Assembly (NCBI GenBank): GCA_900113425.1
Contig: FOZF01000001.1
Coordinates: 1,342,358-1,406,357 of the forward strand
DNA: 64,000 bases
Direction of reading: 5' to 3'
Source of the DNA: Stenotrophomonas maltophilia
Lineage (GTDB): Bacteria; Pseudomonadota; Gammaproteobacteria; Xanthomonadales; Xanthomonadaceae
Numbering within the stretch: position 1 is the stretch's first letter; every line of letters begins with the position of its first letter. Positions 9,395-22,754 of the stretch are shown piece after piece. The position numbers were made by a program, and so were the translations under genes. A model generated the notes under the pieces. That model saw only the letters and a list, made by a program, of their open reading frames with translations, did not search any database and was not told the origin of the DNA.

Positions 9395-11365
9395 TCAGTT
9401 CTGCTTGGCCACGCGCAGCACCTTCGGTGTCACGAACACCAGCAGCTCGGCCTTGTCCTTGTTGCGACCGCGCTTCTTGAACAGATTGCCCAGGAACGGC
9501 ACATCGCCCAGGAACGGCACCTTGCTGATGCTGTTGCGATCGGTGAACTCGTACACACCGCCGATCACCACGGTCTGGCCATCCTCGACCAGCACCGCGG
9601 TATTGACTTCGCGGCGGTTGATCGACGGCACCGTCCCGTAGCCCTGCAGCTCGATCAGGCGATCGACTTCATCCTTCTTGACCTGCATGTTCAGGAACAC
9701 GCGGTTGTCATTGGTGATCGTCGGAGTCACCCGAAGTTCCAGCACGACTTCCTTGAACTGCACGTTCGGCGTCGAACCCGCCCCGCCGGCGGCACCGGTG
9801 CCGCTGATGGTGACGTAGCCGATCTCCTTGCCCTGCTTGATCATCGCCTCGCGCTGGTTGGTGGTGACCACGCGCGGGTTGGAGATCACTTCGCCACGCG
9901 ATTCCTCCTGCATGGCCGACAACTCGACATCCAGCAGGTAGCCCGCGTTGAGGATCGACAGCGCCAGCGAACCCGGGTTGTTGGCCAGGGCCACCGGCAG
10001 GTTCCAGTTCAGGCCACGCTCGATGGTCGAGCCGGCCGGCACGGGTGCCGGACCGACACTGCCACCGGCCTGCCACTCGCGCACGGCCTTGGCATTCTCC
10101 AGCGCGGTATCGACCTGCGATTTGCGGGTCTTGGCGTTGGCGTCGAGGCTGCCGCTGAAGTAGACATTGTCGCGGCTGCCGCTGATGCCGAACTTCGCAC
10201 CCAGTTCGCGGGCGAAGGTATCGGTGGCGATCACGATGCGGCTTTCGATCAGCACCTGGTCCACCGGACGATCGATCACCCCGATCAGTTCGCGCATGCG
10301 TGCGATCTTCTTGGGGATGTCGCTGATCATCAGCGTGTTGGTGCGCTCGTCGGCAACGATGCGGCCGCGCGTGGACAGGAACCCGCTTTCCTCCTGCGAG
10401 GAGGAACCGCCACTTCCACCACCGCCACCGCCGCCGATGCCCTTGGCCTCGGTCAGCGCTTTGAAGATCTGCGTGGCGCTGTGGTAGTTGATCTGCACGT
10501 AATCGGTCACCAGGTCTTCGCGGTTCTCGATGGCGATGCGGGCGTCTTCCTTTTCCTGCTCGAACTTGGCCAGCTCGGCCTGCGGCGCGACCCAGATCAC
10601 GCTGCCGTCGCGACGCTTGTCCAGGCCCTTCGCGCGCAGCACGATGTCCAGCGCCTGGTCCCACGGAACGTTGACCAGTCGCAGGGTCACGTTGCCCTGC
10701 ACCGAATCGGACGCCACGACATTGAGGTTGGATTCTTCGGCGATCAACTGCAGCACCGTGCGCACCGGCACGTCCTGGAAGTTGAAGGTCACCGGCTTGC
10801 CCGAGTAGCCACGCTGGCCGACGGCCTTCGCCGCCTGGGTGACCGTACCGGCGTTGACCGCACCGACGGCGGCGGGCGCCTGCCGCGGACTGATCTCGAC
10901 CACGTATTCGTTGCCGCTCTGGTAGGCCAGAGACTCCACCGTACCCGCCGTGCTCAGTACCAGCTGGGTCCCGGCGCCCGATGGCTTGGCATCGATGCGC
11001 TGCACGGGCGTGGCGAAGTCGACCACGTTCATCGGCTTCTGCAGGTTGGCCGGCAGGCGCGCGTTGCCCACATCGACTACGACGTTGCTGCCCTGCGTGC
11101 GCAGGTCGGGAATCGCACCCTGGCCGTCGAACTGCAGGATCAGGCGGCCGACGCCGTCATCGCCGCGCTTGAAATCGATCTTGGACACCGACAGGCCAGT
11201 CGTCGCCGGAGCCGAAGGGGCCACCGCGGTGCTGGCCGGTTTCTCCGCCGGCGCGGCAGCCAGCGCCGGAGCGCAGGCCAGCATCAGCGCGACTCCCAGC
11301 GCGCTGACACGGTTCAAGGTAGAGCGCCGGATGGGACGCAGCCCCTTGGCATGGTGAAAGGTCAT
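9395..11365 (-). CDS. pilQ: Type IV pilus secretin PilQ
   Basis: 656-residue outer-membrane secretin through which the type IV pilus exits. A signal peptide (cleavage near residue 36, APALAA) is followed by an AMIN peptidoglycan-binding domain (about 55-170). Next come an STN/N0 domain (about 195-265, NFQDVPVRTVLQLIAEE), an N1 region starting DYVQINYHSATQIFKAL, and the secretin core (about 470-650) with VISNPRVVTTNQREA and the TVVIGGVYEFT end. A run of seven glycines plus a serine stretch (about residues 307-320) interrupts N1, a position where secretins often carry flexible loops. It is the last gene of pilMNOPQ, 21 nt after pilP. Confidence 0.95.
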   Translation of the reverse strand: MTFHHAKGLRPIRRSTLNRVSALGVALMLACAPALAAAPAEKPASTAVAPSAPATTGLSVSKIDFKRGDDGVGRLILQFDGQGAIPDLRTQGSNVVVDVGNARLPANLQKPMNVVDFATPVQRIDAKPSGAGTQLVLSTAGTVESLAYQSGNEYVVEISPRQAPAAVGAVNAGTVTQAAKAVGQRGYSGKPVTFNFQDVPVRTVLQLIAEESNLNVVASDSVQGNVTLRLVNVPWDQALDIVLRAKGLDKRRDGSVIWVAPQAELAKFEQEKEDARIAIENREDLVTDYVQINYHSATQIFKALTEAKGIGGGGGGGSGGSSSQEESGFLSTRGRIVADERTNTLMISDIPKKIARMRELIGVIDRPVDQVLIESRIVIATDTFARELGAKFGISGSRDNVYFSGSLDANAKTRKSQVDTALENAKAVREWQAGGSVGPAPVPAGSTIERGLNWNLPVALANNPGSLALSILNAGYLLDVELSAMQEESRGEVISNPRVVTTNQREAMIKQGKEIGYVTISGTGAAGGAGSTPNVQFKEVVLELRVTPTITNDNRVFLNMQVKKDEVDRLIELQGYGTVPSINRREVNTAVLVEDGQTVVIGGVYEFTDRNSISKVPFLGDVPFLGNLFKKRGRNKDKAELLVFVTPKVLRVAKQN

Positions 11366-11386
11366 CGTGCTATCCCCAGTAAACGA

Positions 11387-11920
11387 TCATTGATCTTCCA
11401 GCGCGAGCGTCGCTGGACGTTCCAGCCAACCACCCGCGCCATCCGGCACCAGTTCGATCAGTTCAACGCGGTCCTCGAAGACCGCGGTGACCCGCCCGTC
11501 GCTCTGCCCCAGGTAGCCGCCCGGGCGGACCCGGTAGGTGACCTTGTCCGGCCCCATCACCAGCGCGACGGTGCTGCCGCCGGTGCCGATGGTGCCGACC
11601 ATGTCCAGTGCGTCCAGCGGGAAGCCCTCCAGGGGCTCCTTGCGCCGGTTCGGGTCCGGTCGCAATCCGCCGTTCCCCTGCTGCGGATTGGTCCAGGCAT
11701 CGGTGAACGGATCGCGCATGCCCTGCGCGGAGTATTCGAAGGTCTCGAACTGCTGCATCACCGGCAGCGGCTCCAGCGGCTGCGCCGGTCGCGCACGCTC
11801 GCCCTCCACCCACTTCTCCAGGTTCGGTGCATCGCCCGGCGTGCTGGTCACGCCGCGGCCACAGCCGGCCAGCAGCAGGACCGCCAGCACCATCGACCCG
11901 CGTACGATCTGTGCGCGCAT
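11387..11920 (-). CDS. pilP: Type IV pilus inner-membrane lipoprotein PilP
   Basis: 177-residue lipoprotein that links the PilN/PilO platform to the secretin PilQ. The N-terminal signal ends in a lipobox (VLLLAGC), followed by a Pro-rich linker and a compact beta-domain containing PLDALDMVGTIG and VRPGGYLGQSDGRV, typical of PilP. The ATG at 11920 was chosen because it forms TGATG with the pilO stop; a GTG lies one codon upstream and would add one residue. Position and length fit the pilMNOPQ operon. Confidence 0.93.
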   Translation of the reverse strand: MRAQIVRGSMVLAVLLLAGCGRGVTSTPGDAPNLEKWVEGERARPAQPLEPLPVMQQFETFEYSAQGMRDPFTDAWTNPQQGNGGLRPDPNRRKEPLEGFPLDALDMVGTIGTGGSTVALVMGPDKVTYRVRPGGYLGQSDGRVTAVFEDRVELIELVPDGAGGWLERPATLALEDQ

Positions 11921-12576
11921 CACTTCCCGCCCTCCTTGCCGGCGTCAGCGCTCTGCTGCGCCTGCACTTCGGCTTCTTCCAGATACCGGTAGGTCTTGAC
12001 CGTGCCGGACAGCTCCAGCGCACCTGCGCGGATGTTGCCGCTGGTCTTGTCCTTGGGCTTGAGGTTGATGTCGTGCATGGTCAGGATGACCACCCGCGGC
12101 AACGAGGCCACGCCGCTGACGAACGCACCGAACTGGTGGTAGCTGCCCACCATCCGCAGCTTGATCGGCTTCTCGGCGTAGAACTCCTTGATCTGCTCGG
12201 ACTCGGGCTCGAACAGCTCGTTGGACAGGCCGCTGGACAACGCGGTCTGCGAGATGTCGATGATCAGGTCCGGCATTTCGGTCTTGCTCGGCAGCTGCCG
12301 CAGCATCTGCTGCAGCACCTGCTCCATCTGTGCCAGCTGTTGCTTCAGCGGCGCCAGGTTCACCGCACGTTCCTGCTGCTTGGTGAACTCGGTGCGCAGC
12401 TCGGTCTCCTGCCGCTCCAGGCCCTCCAGTTCCTCGCGCTTGCCACTGATCAGCAGCATCCACGCCACGAACATGATGACCAGCGCCAGCAGCGCGCAGA
12501 AGACGATCTTGGCCTTCTGCGGCCAGTTGCCGATGTCGTTGAAATCCAGGTTCTTGAGATCGATCTTCTGGCTCAT
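11920..12576 (-). CDS. pilO: Type IV pilus alignment protein PilO
   Basis: 218-residue bitopic membrane protein. A short cytoplasmic N-terminus (MSQKIDLKNLDFNDIGNWPQ) is followed by one transmembrane helix (about residues 22-43), a coiled coil (about 45-95, KREELEGLERQETELRTEF) and a ferredoxin-like periplasmic domain. It pairs with PilN and contacts PilP. Start and stop overlap both neighbours, indicating tight coupling. It ends in an acidic/Gln tail ending GKEGGK. Confidence 0.94.
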   Translation of the reverse strand: MSQKIDLKNLDFNDIGNWPQKAKIVFCALLALVIMFVAWMLLISGKREELEGLERQETELRTEFTKQQERAVNLAPLKQQLAQMEQVLQQMLRQLPSKTEMPDLIIDISQTALSSGLSNELFEPESEQIKEFYAEKPIKLRMVGSYHQFGAFVSGVASLPRVVILTMHDINLKPKDKTSGNIRAGALELSGTVKTYRYLEEAEVQAQQSADAGKEGGK

Positions 12577-13402
12577 GCGCGATCCCCCTGCAACGGGGCG
12601 TGGAAGGCCTGCGGGGGCTGTGCCAGGCGGCTGCCCTCCGGCTTCGCCGGCGCGGCGGCCGGCGGGGCCGTTGCCGGGGGCGGCGTGGTGACGGGTGTGG
12701 TGGCGGGTGCGGCCGGTGTGGCCGCCTCGGGCGCGGCCGACAGCGGTGCGACCGGTTCGGCGGCTGCGGCCGGTGCCACGGTGCCATCGGCATTCAGGCC
12801 CGGCGGCGCGATGGCCTCCTCGCTCTGTGCCGGCAGCTTCACCTTGACCACGAACACATACGGCAGCGCCTTGATGTCCGATACCGGGCCCGGGCGACCG
12901 TCCTTCTCCTTGTCCGGCTCACGCGCCTCGATGATCGACAGCTCCGGGCTGGCCATCCAGCCGGACGTCTCCAGGTTGCGCATGTACGCCGAAACGCGGG
13001 CGTTGGACTGGGTGCGGCCTTCCAGGGTGAGGGTGTCGCCTTCCTGTTTCAGGGCAGTCAGCACGACGCCATCGGGAATGGTGCGCACCAGCGCGTCGAA
13101 CAGGTGGACCATCTGCGAGCGCTTGGCCTGCAGCTCCTCGATCACCTTCTTGCGCGCCAGCAACCGCTCCTTCTGCGCGTCGAGGCGGTCGATCTCCTTG
13201 TTCTGCTCCTTGACCTTGTCGATCTCGGCCTGCAGGTAGGCATTGCGGTCCATCTGGCCGCTGACCTGGCGGTCGTAGTAGAACCAGATCATCAGCGACA
13301 GCAGCAGGCCACCCACGGCGGCCATGCCCAGCATTGCGTAGAACTCGCGCTGGCGTTGCTTGCGCCGTTCGGCGCGCCAGGGCAACAGGTTGATGCGTGC
13401 CA

Positions 13403-13403
<1 letters not shown>
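12573..13403 (-). CDS. pilN: Type IV pilus alignment protein PilN, with long Pro/Ala tail
   Basis: 276-residue bitopic protein. The conserved N-terminal peptide MARINLLPWRAERRKQRQ binds PilM in the cytoplasm in characterised systems. A transmembrane helix (about 25-45), a coiled coil (about 50-95) and a periplasmic domain with FDALVRTIPDGVVLTALKQE follow. The last 75 residues or so are almost only Ala, Pro, Thr and Val (for example ATTPVTTPPPATAPPAAAPA), an extension beyond the usual PilN of about 200 residues. This low-complexity tail should lie in the periplasm and may reach toward peptidoglycan. ATG overlaps the pilM stop (TGATG). Confidence 0.93.
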
Positions 13404-17116
<3,713 letters not shown>

Positions 17117-17120
17117 TCAC

Positions 17121-17149
17121 CGTCGAGCCGGCGCATGCCCGGCTCGACG
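17121..17149 (+). terminator. Hairpin after mrcA
   Basis: Eleven-base perfect arms CGTCGAGCCGG and CCGGCTCGACG around a seven-base loop, 20 bases beyond the mrcA stop. It has no U-tract and no GTAG end, so it may be an intrinsic-like terminator or a REP-type palindrome. Confidence 0.5.
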
Positions 17150-17236
17150 GCCCGGCCCCGCATCCCTCCTCCATTCCCCACGCAGATGTCACACCGTTGC
17201 GCTAGTCTGTAGCCAGGTCGCAACAGGAGTTCCCGC

Positions 17237-17884
17237 ATGCATCGCGCCCGTCAGCATGCCACCACCCAGACCCGTGAGCGTCGTCACCGCCTCGCCCACG
17301 AAGCCGCCCGCCTGATGGCCGAAGGCGGCATCCGCGACTTCCACCAGGCCAAACTGAAGGCGGCCAGCCGGCTCGGCATCCATGACGATGCCTCGTTGCC
17401 CCGCAATGTCGAGATCGAGGATGCGCTGCGCGAATACCAGCGCTTGTTCGCTGGCCCCCAGCACGGCAACGAGCTGCAGCGACGTCGCGAAGGTGCGCTG
17501 CGCGCACTGGAATTCCTGCATGCCTTCGCCCCGCGCCTGGTCGGCCCGGTGCTGGACGGCACCGCCGATGCCAACAGCCCCGTGCAGGTCCATCTGCACA
17601 GCGACGACCCCGAAGCCGTGCATCGCTTCCTGGACGAACAGGGCATTCCGGCCGAGTCGCGCGTGCGCCGGCTGCGCCTGGACCGCGAGCGCAGCCTGGA
17701 CGTGCCGGTCTGGGTGTTCAGTGCGGAGGAACTGACGTTCGACCTGGCCGTGCTGCCGTATGACGCCCTGCGCCAGGCACCGCTGTCACCGGTCGACGAA
17801 AAGCCGATGCGGCGCGCCTCCCAGGCCCAGCTGCGCGAACTGCTCAGCCAGGAGCAGATCGAAAGCTATCTCGGCGGCATCTGA
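17237..17884 (+). CDS. Conserved hypothetical protein
   Basis: 215-residue soluble protein, not recognised with certainty. The N-terminal third is very basic and helical (HRARQHATTQTRERRHRLAH) with a segment EAARLMAEGGIRDFHQAKLKAA. This resembles a family of gammaproteobacterial conserved proteins sometimes described as nucleotidyltransferase-like. The middle contains VQVHLHSDDPEAVHRFLDEQG, and the C-terminus ends LLSQEQIESYLGGI. There is no signal peptide or membrane segment, and no metal or nucleotide motif is convincing. It stands alone between mrcA and a strong bidirectional terminator. Codon use matches its neighbours, so it is probably a real core gene. Confidence 0.7.
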   Translation: MHRARQHATTQTRERRHRLAHEAARLMAEGGIRDFHQAKLKAASRLGIHDDASLPRNVEIEDALREYQRLFAGPQHGNELQRRREGALRALEFLHAFAPRLVGPVLDGTADANSPVQVHLHSDDPEAVHRFLDEQGIPAESRVRRLRLDRERSLDVPVWVFSAEELTFDLAVLPYDALRQAPLSPVDEKPMRRASQAQLRELLSQEQIESYLGGI

Positions 17885-17897
17885 GCCCCACACCGCA

Positions 17898-17929
17898 GAC
17901 GCCCCACGCGGCGGACCGCGTGGGGCGTC
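17898..17929. terminator. Strong bidirectional terminator hairpin
   Basis: Thirteen-base complementary arms (GACGCCCCACGCG / CGCGTGGGGCGTC) around a short loop, lying between convergent genes: the 17237-17884 protein and the adhesin. A second hairpin with arms GGGCGAC / GTCGCCC follows at 17941-17962, immediately after the adhesin stop. Confidence 0.7.
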
Positions 17930-17968
17930 GTCATGCATCAGGGCGACCGGACCGCGTCGCCCTGCCGG

Positions 17969-20900
17969 TTACCAGCCCACGCCGAAGCCCACACCCACGG
18001 TGCGCTCACCGCTGTTGGTGAAGGCACCATTGAGGCTGAAGGTGGCCGAGCCGCGCTCGTTGAGCACGCGCTGGTAACCCACCGCCAGCGCCGACTCGCC
18101 TTCGGCATGGCCCACACCCGCGCCGAGGCGGTTGTAGGTCTGCAGGCCGGCGGTGTTCATCGCCATCGCCGCCTGCGCACTGCCCATCGCCGCCATCCGG
18201 TTCAGGCGCTTGTCCATCCGGTCCAGCCGGCGGTCCACGCTGGCCATCGCCTGGTCGGTATAGGCCTGCGCCTGGTTCACCGCCTGATCCACGGCACGCG
18301 TGTCCACCTGCGGCTCCGGATCGTCGGCCTCCGGCTTCGGCGCCGGCGTGTCGGTGGAGGCCACCGACGGCGCATCCTTGACCGGCAGGACCGGGGTCTG
18401 GCTGTCCGCCGGCGACTCGCCAGAGACTTCGTCCACCGCTGCCTGGCGGCTGGCCGTCGCCGACCCGTCGATCTGCGACTGCAGTCCGTCGATGCGGCCG
18501 TTGAGCTGCGCCTGCACGGCGTGCAGCTGACCACCATTGACCGCATCGCGGCTGCCCGGCGCGATCATGCCGTTGGCCACGTTGCCCAGCACCATGCCGT
18601 GCTCCCCGGCCAGCCGCAGCTGGCCGGTACCGTCACTGTGGATGCCGCCATCGTCGAACAGGCGCTCGAAGCGCGCCCGCGTCTTATGCAGCGTATCGAG
18701 GCGCGCGTCCATCGCGTCCAGTCCGCCACGATTGCTGTCCACGCCTGCATCCAGCGCGGCCAGTGCATCGGCTACCGTGCCGTGTACAGCGCCCTGCACA
18801 CCGTAGGAAGGAGCAATCACGCTGCCGTCCGCGGCAAAGCCCGCCCCGCCACCGAGAGCGTTCACGACGCCGGAGAGCTGGTCGACGGTCGTGAGGTCAT
18901 TGCCCGCGATGCCGTTCATCGCATTCGTGACTCTACGCAGAATTCCACCGCCGCCCAATGAGACCTCATTGGCGACGGTAGCGACTGATCCCCAACCCAG
19001 AGCGACGCTGTTGCGTGCTCCTTCGAGAACCTTTGTGGAACCGCCCAAGGCAATACCGTTCTGAACATTCACCTGGGATCGTGCGCCTAGAGCGAAGCCA
19101 TCCTCCGCACCTTCACGGACAAGGGCTGCACGCCCCAAGGATACGGAATTCTTGCCCCATGCCTGTGCGAAGCTGCCAACCGCAGTTGCTCCTTCTCCCA
19201 TTGCCTTGGTATCGCTGCCCATTGCCGTCGCAAGAATCCCAACCTCTGCAGCAACGCTCCATTCGTCATATCCGACAACCGCATACTTCTGCGCTTCCTC
19301 CAGCACCGATACCCGCTCATTCGTCACGAACAGCTGCCCGCCCGTGACCGCCTCACGGCTGCCTGCCGCGATCTCGCCATCAGCCAGAGCGACCAGACGC
19401 GCAGCCTTCAGGTCCACCGTGCCGTCCTCGCCGAACTGCACGACGCTACCCAGGTCAGGCGTGTAGTTGTCGAAGTCAAGGCGCAACGCGTCCAGGTCTT
19501 CCCGGGCGGATGCGATCTGTGCGCCCTGCTCGGTCACCTTCGTGTTGGTGGCGAACAGCTGCGCGCCATTGACCGCCTCGCGGCTGTCGGCACTGAGTTG
19601 CCCCTCGCCCACGGCGAGCAGGCGGCCACCGTCCAGGTCGACATTGCCGTCTGCGTTGAAACGCACCACATCGGACAGGTCCGGATCGAAGCCTTCGAAG
19701 TCCTCGCGCAGGCGGTCGATGTCCGTGCGGTTGCGTGCGATCTGCGTGTTGCTGTCGAACAGCTGGCGGCCGCTGACTGCATCGTCGCTGGTGGCCGACA
19801 GTTGACCGGCGGCAACGCCCTGCACACGACGTGCCTGGTTGCCCTGGTTGCGCACATCCAGCACGCCGCCGCTGTTGGCGGCCCCCAGGCGCACGTCGCC
19901 GCTGGACGAGGCCTGGCTGAGCAGACCGCCGAGCACATTGGCCTTGAACTGGGCATCGTTGGCGGTGGACTGCGCGGCGTTGGCCACGGTGTGCGCCGTA
20001 TTGGCCAGGGTGGTGGCCGTGGTCACGTTCTGATTGGTGGTGTTGAGCTGGCGACCACTGACCGCATCCGTACTGGCTGCACTCAGCACACCATCGGCGA
20101 CGCCACTGATGCGACGGCTGGCGTTGCCCTGGTTGCGGACATCAAGGACGGTGCCGCTGTTCTGCGCGCCCAACCGCAGATCGCCGCCGGCTGCCACTTG
20201 CCCGACCAGGCCACTGAGCGTGGCGGCGGTGGCGGTGACCTGCGTGACATTCTGGTTGGTGGCATGCAGCTGCTTGCCGGTCACCGCCTCGGCGCTGGTT
20301 GCACTCAGTGCTCCGTCGGCGACATTGACGATGCGCCGTTTGACCATGTCGCTACCCACGGAGACCTGGTTGGTACCGGTCGCGACCGAGCCCGCGCCCA
20401 GTGCGACGCTGTTGCTCGCCTGCGCGTTGACCTTGGCGTTGGCACCCAGCGCGATGGCGCCGCTGGAGGTGGCATCCACGGCAGCACGGTTGCCCAGCGC
20501 AACCGAGGAGTCGGCCGCGGCACCCGCCAAGGTGCCGGCACCGACCGCATTGGCGCCGGCCGCGCTGGCCTGGTAGCCGAAGGCGTTGCTGTGGGAGCCC
20601 TCCGCTTTCGCCGAATGGCCGACCGCCACGGCATTGCCGCCTGCCACAGCACCCTTGCCGACGGCCGTCGCGGTACTCGCCAGCGCCGTCAGCGCGCGCG
20701 TGGCATCCGCCTGGGCCGCAGCCGCCGCCTGGGTGACCGCAGTGACGTTCTGGTTGGTCGCATGCAGCTGCTTGCCGGTGACCGCATCGGTGCTGGAGCT
20801 GCTCAGCACGCCGTCGGCCACATTGACGATACGCCGCTTGACGGTGGCACTGCCGACCGAGACCTGGTTGTCGCCATGGGTGGTCGAGGAATTACCCAGC

Positions 20901-22690
20901 GCCACCGAGCCGGCATGACTGGCCGACGCACGATCGCCCAGAGCCGTGCTGCTTTCGGCCTTGGCTTCGGCGAGGTTGCCGACCGCGGTGGCGAAGCGTG
21001 CACTGGCCGCACTGCCACGGCCCAGCGCCGTGGCCTGGTTGGCGGTGGCCGCCGCCTGATAACCCAGCGCGGTGGCATGGGTCATATCGGCCTTTGCGTC
21101 GTTGCCGATGGCCACGGCACGATCGCCGGTAGCCGAAGCACGCAGGCCCGATGCCACGGCGCCATTGCCGCTGCGCGATCCGGTACCGATCGCGACGCCG
21201 CCGTTGTAGGTGGTGACGCGCTCACCGGCCGCATTGACCCCGCTGCGGGCATCATTGCCCAGCGCCACGGCATCGTTGTTGTAGCCCAATGCCGCATTGC
21301 CGATGGCCACGCCGTTGTTGCCGCCCTCGGTCCGCGCGCGGTTGCCCAGCGCGACCGCACTGCTGCCGGACGCCGATGCCAGCGTGCCCAGCGCCACGGC
21401 ATTGCTGCCGCTGCTGGACGCGCCATGGCCGATGGCATTGCTGTAGCCACCGGTCGCATCGGCGTCGTTGCCGATGGCGGTGCTGTTGGTACCTGCGGCA
21501 GCCGCGCCGGCACCGATCGTCGTGCGGCTGCCATCCAGCCGTGCGAGTGCCTGCCCGGCCTTCGTGGCAGCCTGGTCCGCAGCAGCTTTGGCCGCGTTGG
21601 CCGTGTTCGTCGCACTGGTGATGCTCTGGTTGGTGGCGTGCAGCTGCCTGCCGGTCACCGCGTCGCTGCTGGTGGTGCTCAGGGCGCCATCGGCCACGTT
21701 GACGATGCGGCGCTTCACAGTGTCATTGCCCACCGAGACCTGGTTGCTGGCACTGGTGACCGAGCCGGCACCCAGGGCCACTGCATTGGTATGCCCGGCA
21801 TTGGCGTTGGCGCCCAAGGCAACGGCCTTGCCGTGGCCGTCGGTCACTGCATTCTGGCCGATGGCGATGCCCGCATCGTAGCCGCCGGAGCGCGCACCGC
21901 TGCCAATCACGATGGCGTGGTGTGCGTTGGCGTTGGCGAGCTTGCTGCCGTCGCCGATGACGATGGATCCCTGCGCCTGCGCCTGTGCGTTGTTGCCCAG
22001 CGCCAAGGATCGGGCACCGCTGGCCTGGGCGCCTGAGCCCACGGCGATGGCATTGGCGCTGCCGGCCTGCGCACTGGCACCCACTGCCACACCGTCGCTG
22101 CCATCCACGCGCGTATTGGCACCAATGGCCACAGCGGTATTGCCGGTCGTGGCAATGTAGCTGTTGTGGCCGATCACCACCGCGCCAGACCCACCCAAGG
22201 CGTCGGAGCGCGCATTCTTGCCAACCGCTGTACCACCTGCCGCGGCGCTGGTGGACGCGCCGATGCCCAGCGCGACGCCCCCTGCATAGGCCTTGGCATT
22301 GTTGCCGATACCGACGCCATCGAACGCAGTGAACGACCCCACGCCAATGGCCACGCCCTTGGTACTGTTGCTGGTGGAACCGCCGCCGATGAGCACGTTC
22401 TGGTAGCTGGTGAGACCCGCGCCGCGCATGCTGGCATCAGGTGCGCTGAAGGCCCGCATCAACGCCTCGGGGTGATTCCAGACCGCTTCGCCCTCGACGT
22501 TGGATTCGGGTCCGGCCGGTGGATCAACCTGCGTGTCGTTGGCCAGCGCCGGACCTGCCAGCAGCACGCACAGTGCGGCCGCCAGTGGGCGGGCCGCCGA
22601 GGACGGCTTGCCGCGCGAGCGCGTGTGCTCGCTGGCAACCGCCCAGCAACGCAGGCGCGTATTCCAGATCAAACGGTAGATGCGATTCAT
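17969..22690 (-). CDS. Trimeric autotransporter adhesin (YadA/Hia-like)
   Basis: 1573-residue type Vc secreted adhesin. The start at 22690 (MNRIYRLIWNTRLRCWAVAS) opens an extended signal peptide region typical of large autotransporters and has GAGG 8 bases upstream. Cleavage is expected near GPALAND. The passenger consists of many YadA-like head repeats (AVALG, SVALG, AIGN patterns) and repeated neck units of the type RRIVNVADGALS followed by DAVTGRQLHATNQ. Coiled-coil stalks follow (about residues 900-1500). The last 75 residues or so form the YadA anchor, ending in TVGVGFGVGW with a terminal aromatic residue. An acidic Pro-rich insert (about 1405-1445) precedes the anchor. Bases 18880-19340 are visibly less GC-rich than the rest. 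It lies 65 bases after the fimbrial chaperone gene and may share its transcript. Confidence 0.93.
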   Translation of the reverse strand: MNRIYRLIWNTRLRCWAVASEHTRSRGKPSSAARPLAAALCVLLAGPALANDTQVDPPAGPESNVEGEAVWNHPEALMRAFSAPDASMRGAGLTSYQNVLIGGGSTSNSTKGVAIGVGSFTAFDGVGIGNNAKAYAGGVALGIGASTSAAAGGTAVGKNARSDALGGSGAVVIGHNSYIATTGNTAVAIGANTRVDGSDGVAVGASAQAGSANAIAVGSGAQASGARSLALGNNAQAQAQGSIVIGDGSKLANANAHHAIVIGSGARSGGYDAGIAIGQNAVTDGHGKAVALGANANAGHTNAVALGAGSVTSASNQVSVGNDTVKRRIVNVADGALSTTSSDAVTGRQLHATNQSITSATNTANAAKAAADQAATKAGQALARLDGSRTTIGAGAAAAGTNSTAIGNDADATGGYSNAIGHGASSSGSNAVALGTLASASGSSAVALGNRARTEGGNNGVAIGNAALGYNNDAVALGNDARSGVNAAGERVTTYNGGVAIGTGSRSGNGAVASGLRASATGDRAVAIGNDAKADMTHATALGYQAAATANQATALGRGSAASARFATAVGNLAEAKAESSTALGDRASASHAGSVALGNSSTTHGDNQVSVGSATVKRRIVNVADGVLSSSSTDAVTGKQLHATNQNVTAVTQAAAAAQADATRALTALASTATAVGKGAVAGGNAVAVGHSAKAEGSHSNAFGYQASAAGANAVGAGTLAGAAADSSVALGNRAAVDATSSGAIALGANAKVNAQASNSVALGAGSVATGTNQVSVGSDMVKRRIVNVADGALSATSAEAVTGKQLHATNQNVTQVTATAATLSGLVGQVAAGGDLRLGAQNSGTVLDVRNQGNASRRISGVADGVLSAASTDAVSGRQLNTTNQNVTTATTLANTAHTVANAAQSTANDAQFKANVLGGLLSQASSSGDVRLGAANSGGVLDVRNQGNQARRVQGVAAGQLSATSDDAVSGRQLFDSNTQIARNRTDIDRLREDFEGFDPDLSDVVRFNADGNVDLDGGRLLAVGEGQLSADSREAVNGAQLFATNTKVTEQGAQIASAREDLDALRLDFDNYTPDLGSVVQFGEDGTVDLKAARLVALADGEIAAGSREAVTGGQLFVTNERVSVLEEAQKYAVVGYDEWSVAAEVGILATAMGSDTKAMGEGATAVGSFAQAWGKNSVSLGRAALVREGAEDGFALGARSQVNVQNGIALGGSTKVLEGARNSVALGWGSVATVANEVSLGGGGILRRVTNAMNGIAGNDLTTVDQLSGVVNALGGGAGFAADGSVIAPSYGVQGAVHGTVADALAALDAGVDSNRGGLDAMDARLDTLHKTRARFERLFDDGGIHSDGTGQLRLAGEHGMVLGNVANGMIAPGSRDAVNGGQLHAVQAQLNGRIDGLQSQIDGSATASRQAAVDEVSGESPADSQTPVLPVKDAPSVASTDTPAPKPEADDPEPQVDTRAVDQAVNQAQAYTDQAMASVDRRLDRMDKRLNRMAAMGSAQAAMAMNTAGLQTYNRLGAGVGHAEGESALAVGYQRVLNERGSATFSLNGAFTNSGERTVGVGFGVGW

Positions 22691-22754
22691 CGATACCTCG
22701 ATGGTTGGGGAAGGGGGAGGAAGTGGTTGCAGTGGAGCGCCAGGCCGATGCAGT

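Noticed and set aside
17121..17149. Hairpin after mrcA as a SMAG unit
   Set aside because: It lacks the GTAG end, so it is listed only as a terminator-like hairpin.
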